A stretch of 64,000 nt of DNA, from contig CALRMX020000008.1 in the NCBI GenBank assembly GCA_943369355.1, positions 1 through 64,000 of the forward strand, given 5' to 3'. A program made the translations under genes and the position numbers. The notes below the pieces were generated by a model that saw nothing but the letters and a program-made list of their open reading frames with translations, was not told where the DNA came from and ran no database searches. The stretch is from UBA7662 sp943369355. Lineage in GTDB: Bacteria > Bacteroidota > Bacteroidia > UBA7662. Each line of letters begins with the position of its first letter. Within the stretch, counting starts at the first letter, position 1. Below, in pieces: positions 63,189-64,000 of this stretch.

Positions 63189-64000
63189 CTAGCCGCCGGC
63201 GATGATGGTAACGAAGTCGGCCGGATTGAGGTATTGCTGGGCGAGGGCTTGAAGTTGCTCGGGGGTGATGTGCTGCACGGTGTGGAGATACTGGGTGTAG
63301 TAGCTGCTATCGAGGCCAAAGTGGTACACATCGCGGAAGCGGTCGGCGAGGGCGAAGGCGCCGTCGAAGCTGCTCATGTACACGCCTTGCAGGTATTGGC
63401 GTACCAATTCAAGCTCCTCATAGCCTACAGGTTCACGGCGGAGGCGCTCCATCTCTTCGTAAATTTCGGTCAAAGCGGAGGCACTTACGTCGGCACCTAC
63501 TTCTGTGGCGATGGTCCATACGGCATCACGCTCGTAGCTGAGCACGGCCGAGCCTACCCCGTAGGTAAAGCCTTTGTCTTCTCGTAGGTTGCTCATGAGG
63601 CGTGAGCCAAAATAGCCGCCCAGGAGGGTGTTAAGCACTTTGAGGCCATGATAGTCGGGATGGCGCTTGTCGATACAGCGACGGCCAATACGCAGGGCGT
63701 GCTGTAGGGCGTCGGGTTTGGCGACGTGCACCTGGCCCAAACGGCTATTTGCGGAGTACACGGGCTCGGCTGCTGCCTTGCCGGCTGGCACCTTTTCGAG
63801 CAGCTGGGCCAGTTGGGGTAGCAGGGAGCTTGCTCCTCTGCCGCTCACGCTCACACTGAGCCGTTCACGGGTGTACTGCTGCGCATGGAACTGTTCCAGC
63901 CAGCTGGGTTGTAGGGCGTCGTAGCGGACTTCGTTGCTCTGGCGGCCGTAGGGGTGCTCGGTGCCAAACAGAGCTTCGGCAAAGGCCCTTCGAGCCAAAA
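63189..64000 (-). CDS. M16-family peptidase, C-terminal part (start lies beyond the window)
   Basis: At least 270 residues, open at the right edge, so the initiator shown by any in-window codon is not the real start. The segment is the non-catalytic M16 C domain: LKVLNTLLGGYFGSRLMSNLREDKGFTYGVGSAVLSYE carries the Arg/Tyr substrate-binding pattern, and the end PEQLQALAQQYLNPADFVTIIAGG is typical. The HxxEH zinc site would be upstream, or in a partner protein if this is a two-subunit type. It is 105 bases from scpA. Confidence 0.88.
   Translation of the reverse strand, partial: LARRAFAEALFGTEHPYGRQSNEVRYDALQPSWLEQFHAQQYTRERLSVSVSGRGASSLLPQLAQLLEKVPAGKAAAEPVYSANSRLGQVHVAKPDALQHALRIGRRCIDKRHPDYHGLKVLNTLLGGYFGSRLMSNLREDKGFTYGVGSAVLSYERDAVWTIATEVGADVSASALTEIYEEMERLRREPVGYEELELVRQYLQGVYMSSFDGAFALADRFRDVYHFGLDSSYYTQYLHTVQHITPEQLQALAQQYLNPADFVTIIAGG

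Noticed and set aside
62712..63587. 291-residue plus-strand frame
   Set aside because: Antisense to scpA and the M16 gene and spanning the gap between them; both minus-strand genes are well supported.

Overview
The window is a piece of a Bacteroidota chromosome. The evidence is seven secreted proteins that end in a type IX secretion (T9SS) type A sorting domain, promoters of the TTG-N21-TAnnTTTG type that is characteristic of this phylum, starts without Shine-Dalgarno sequences, and many phylum-typical families (TonB-family protein, YceI, choice-of-anchor I/5'-nucleotidase, DUF898, DUF2975-XRE pair, porin-2-like barrels). No rRNA, tRNA, insertion sequence, prophage or CRISPR array was seen. 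The genus cannot be fixed from sequence alone; carotenoid/retinal genes and non-anaerobe metabolism fit an aerobic, probably aquatic or environmental member.

Layout. 1-8.1 kb: end of a T9SS cargo gene, Sua5 tRNA-modification enzyme, a large M43 metalloprotease and a large S8 serine protease, both T9SS cargo. 8.3-9.1 kb: ECF sigma factor with a small zinc-finger anti-sigma partner. 9.2-16.5 kb: a long co-directional run (outer-membrane protein, YceI, DinB-like, NRDE, ATP-grasp) that leads into a four-gene, ATGA-coupled biosynthetic operon: UbiA prenyltransferase, type III polyketide synthase, methyltransferase, FAD oxidoreductase. 16.5-19.3 kb: a SAM-I riboswitch with its own terminator controls a trans-sulfuration enzyme and a homoserine dehydrogenase. 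19.4-24.8 kb: TonB-family protein, acetyltransferase, M48 protease/DUF898 pair and two outer-membrane barrels. 24.9-34.9 kb: three secreted T9SS proteins, including a 2,332-residue choice-of-anchor I/5'-nucleotidase whose C-terminal module repeats are shared with its neighbour. 34.9-40.1 kb: thioesterase, XRE/DUF2975 pair, DUF6090-like protein, COG0523 metallochaperone behind a perfect Zur-like palindrome, small enzymes and a lipoprotein.

40.4-44.6 kb holds the most striking gene: a single reading frame that joins a CrtY-type lycopene beta-cyclase to a complete Brp/Blh-type beta-carotene 15,15'-dioxygenase, which would take lycopene to retinal in one polypeptide; no rhodopsin gene lies in the window. 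It is followed by GTP-type PEP carboxykinase. 44.7-51.7 kb: envelope proteins, a small cytochrome c, and a pirin gene whose start region is covered by a perfect 20-bp palindrome. 51.7-56.2 kb: a 1,500-residue protein with about eleven PAS domains that ends in a histidine-kinase H-box segment but has no ATPase domain. 56.4-64 kb: TMEM175-like channel, a ParE-type toxin-antitoxin pair, then a tight leftward group dxs, Ca2+/Na+ antiporter, RsmI-like methyltransferase, bile-acid:sodium-symporter-like carrier, scpA, and the end of an M16 peptidase. dxs (isoprenoid precursors) connects functionally with the UbiA and carotenoid genes, although they are not adjacent.

The best candidates for undescribed biology are the CrtY-Blh fusion and the UbiA/type III PKS/methyltransferase/flavoenzyme operon. 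All assignments come from reading motifs; no database search was run.
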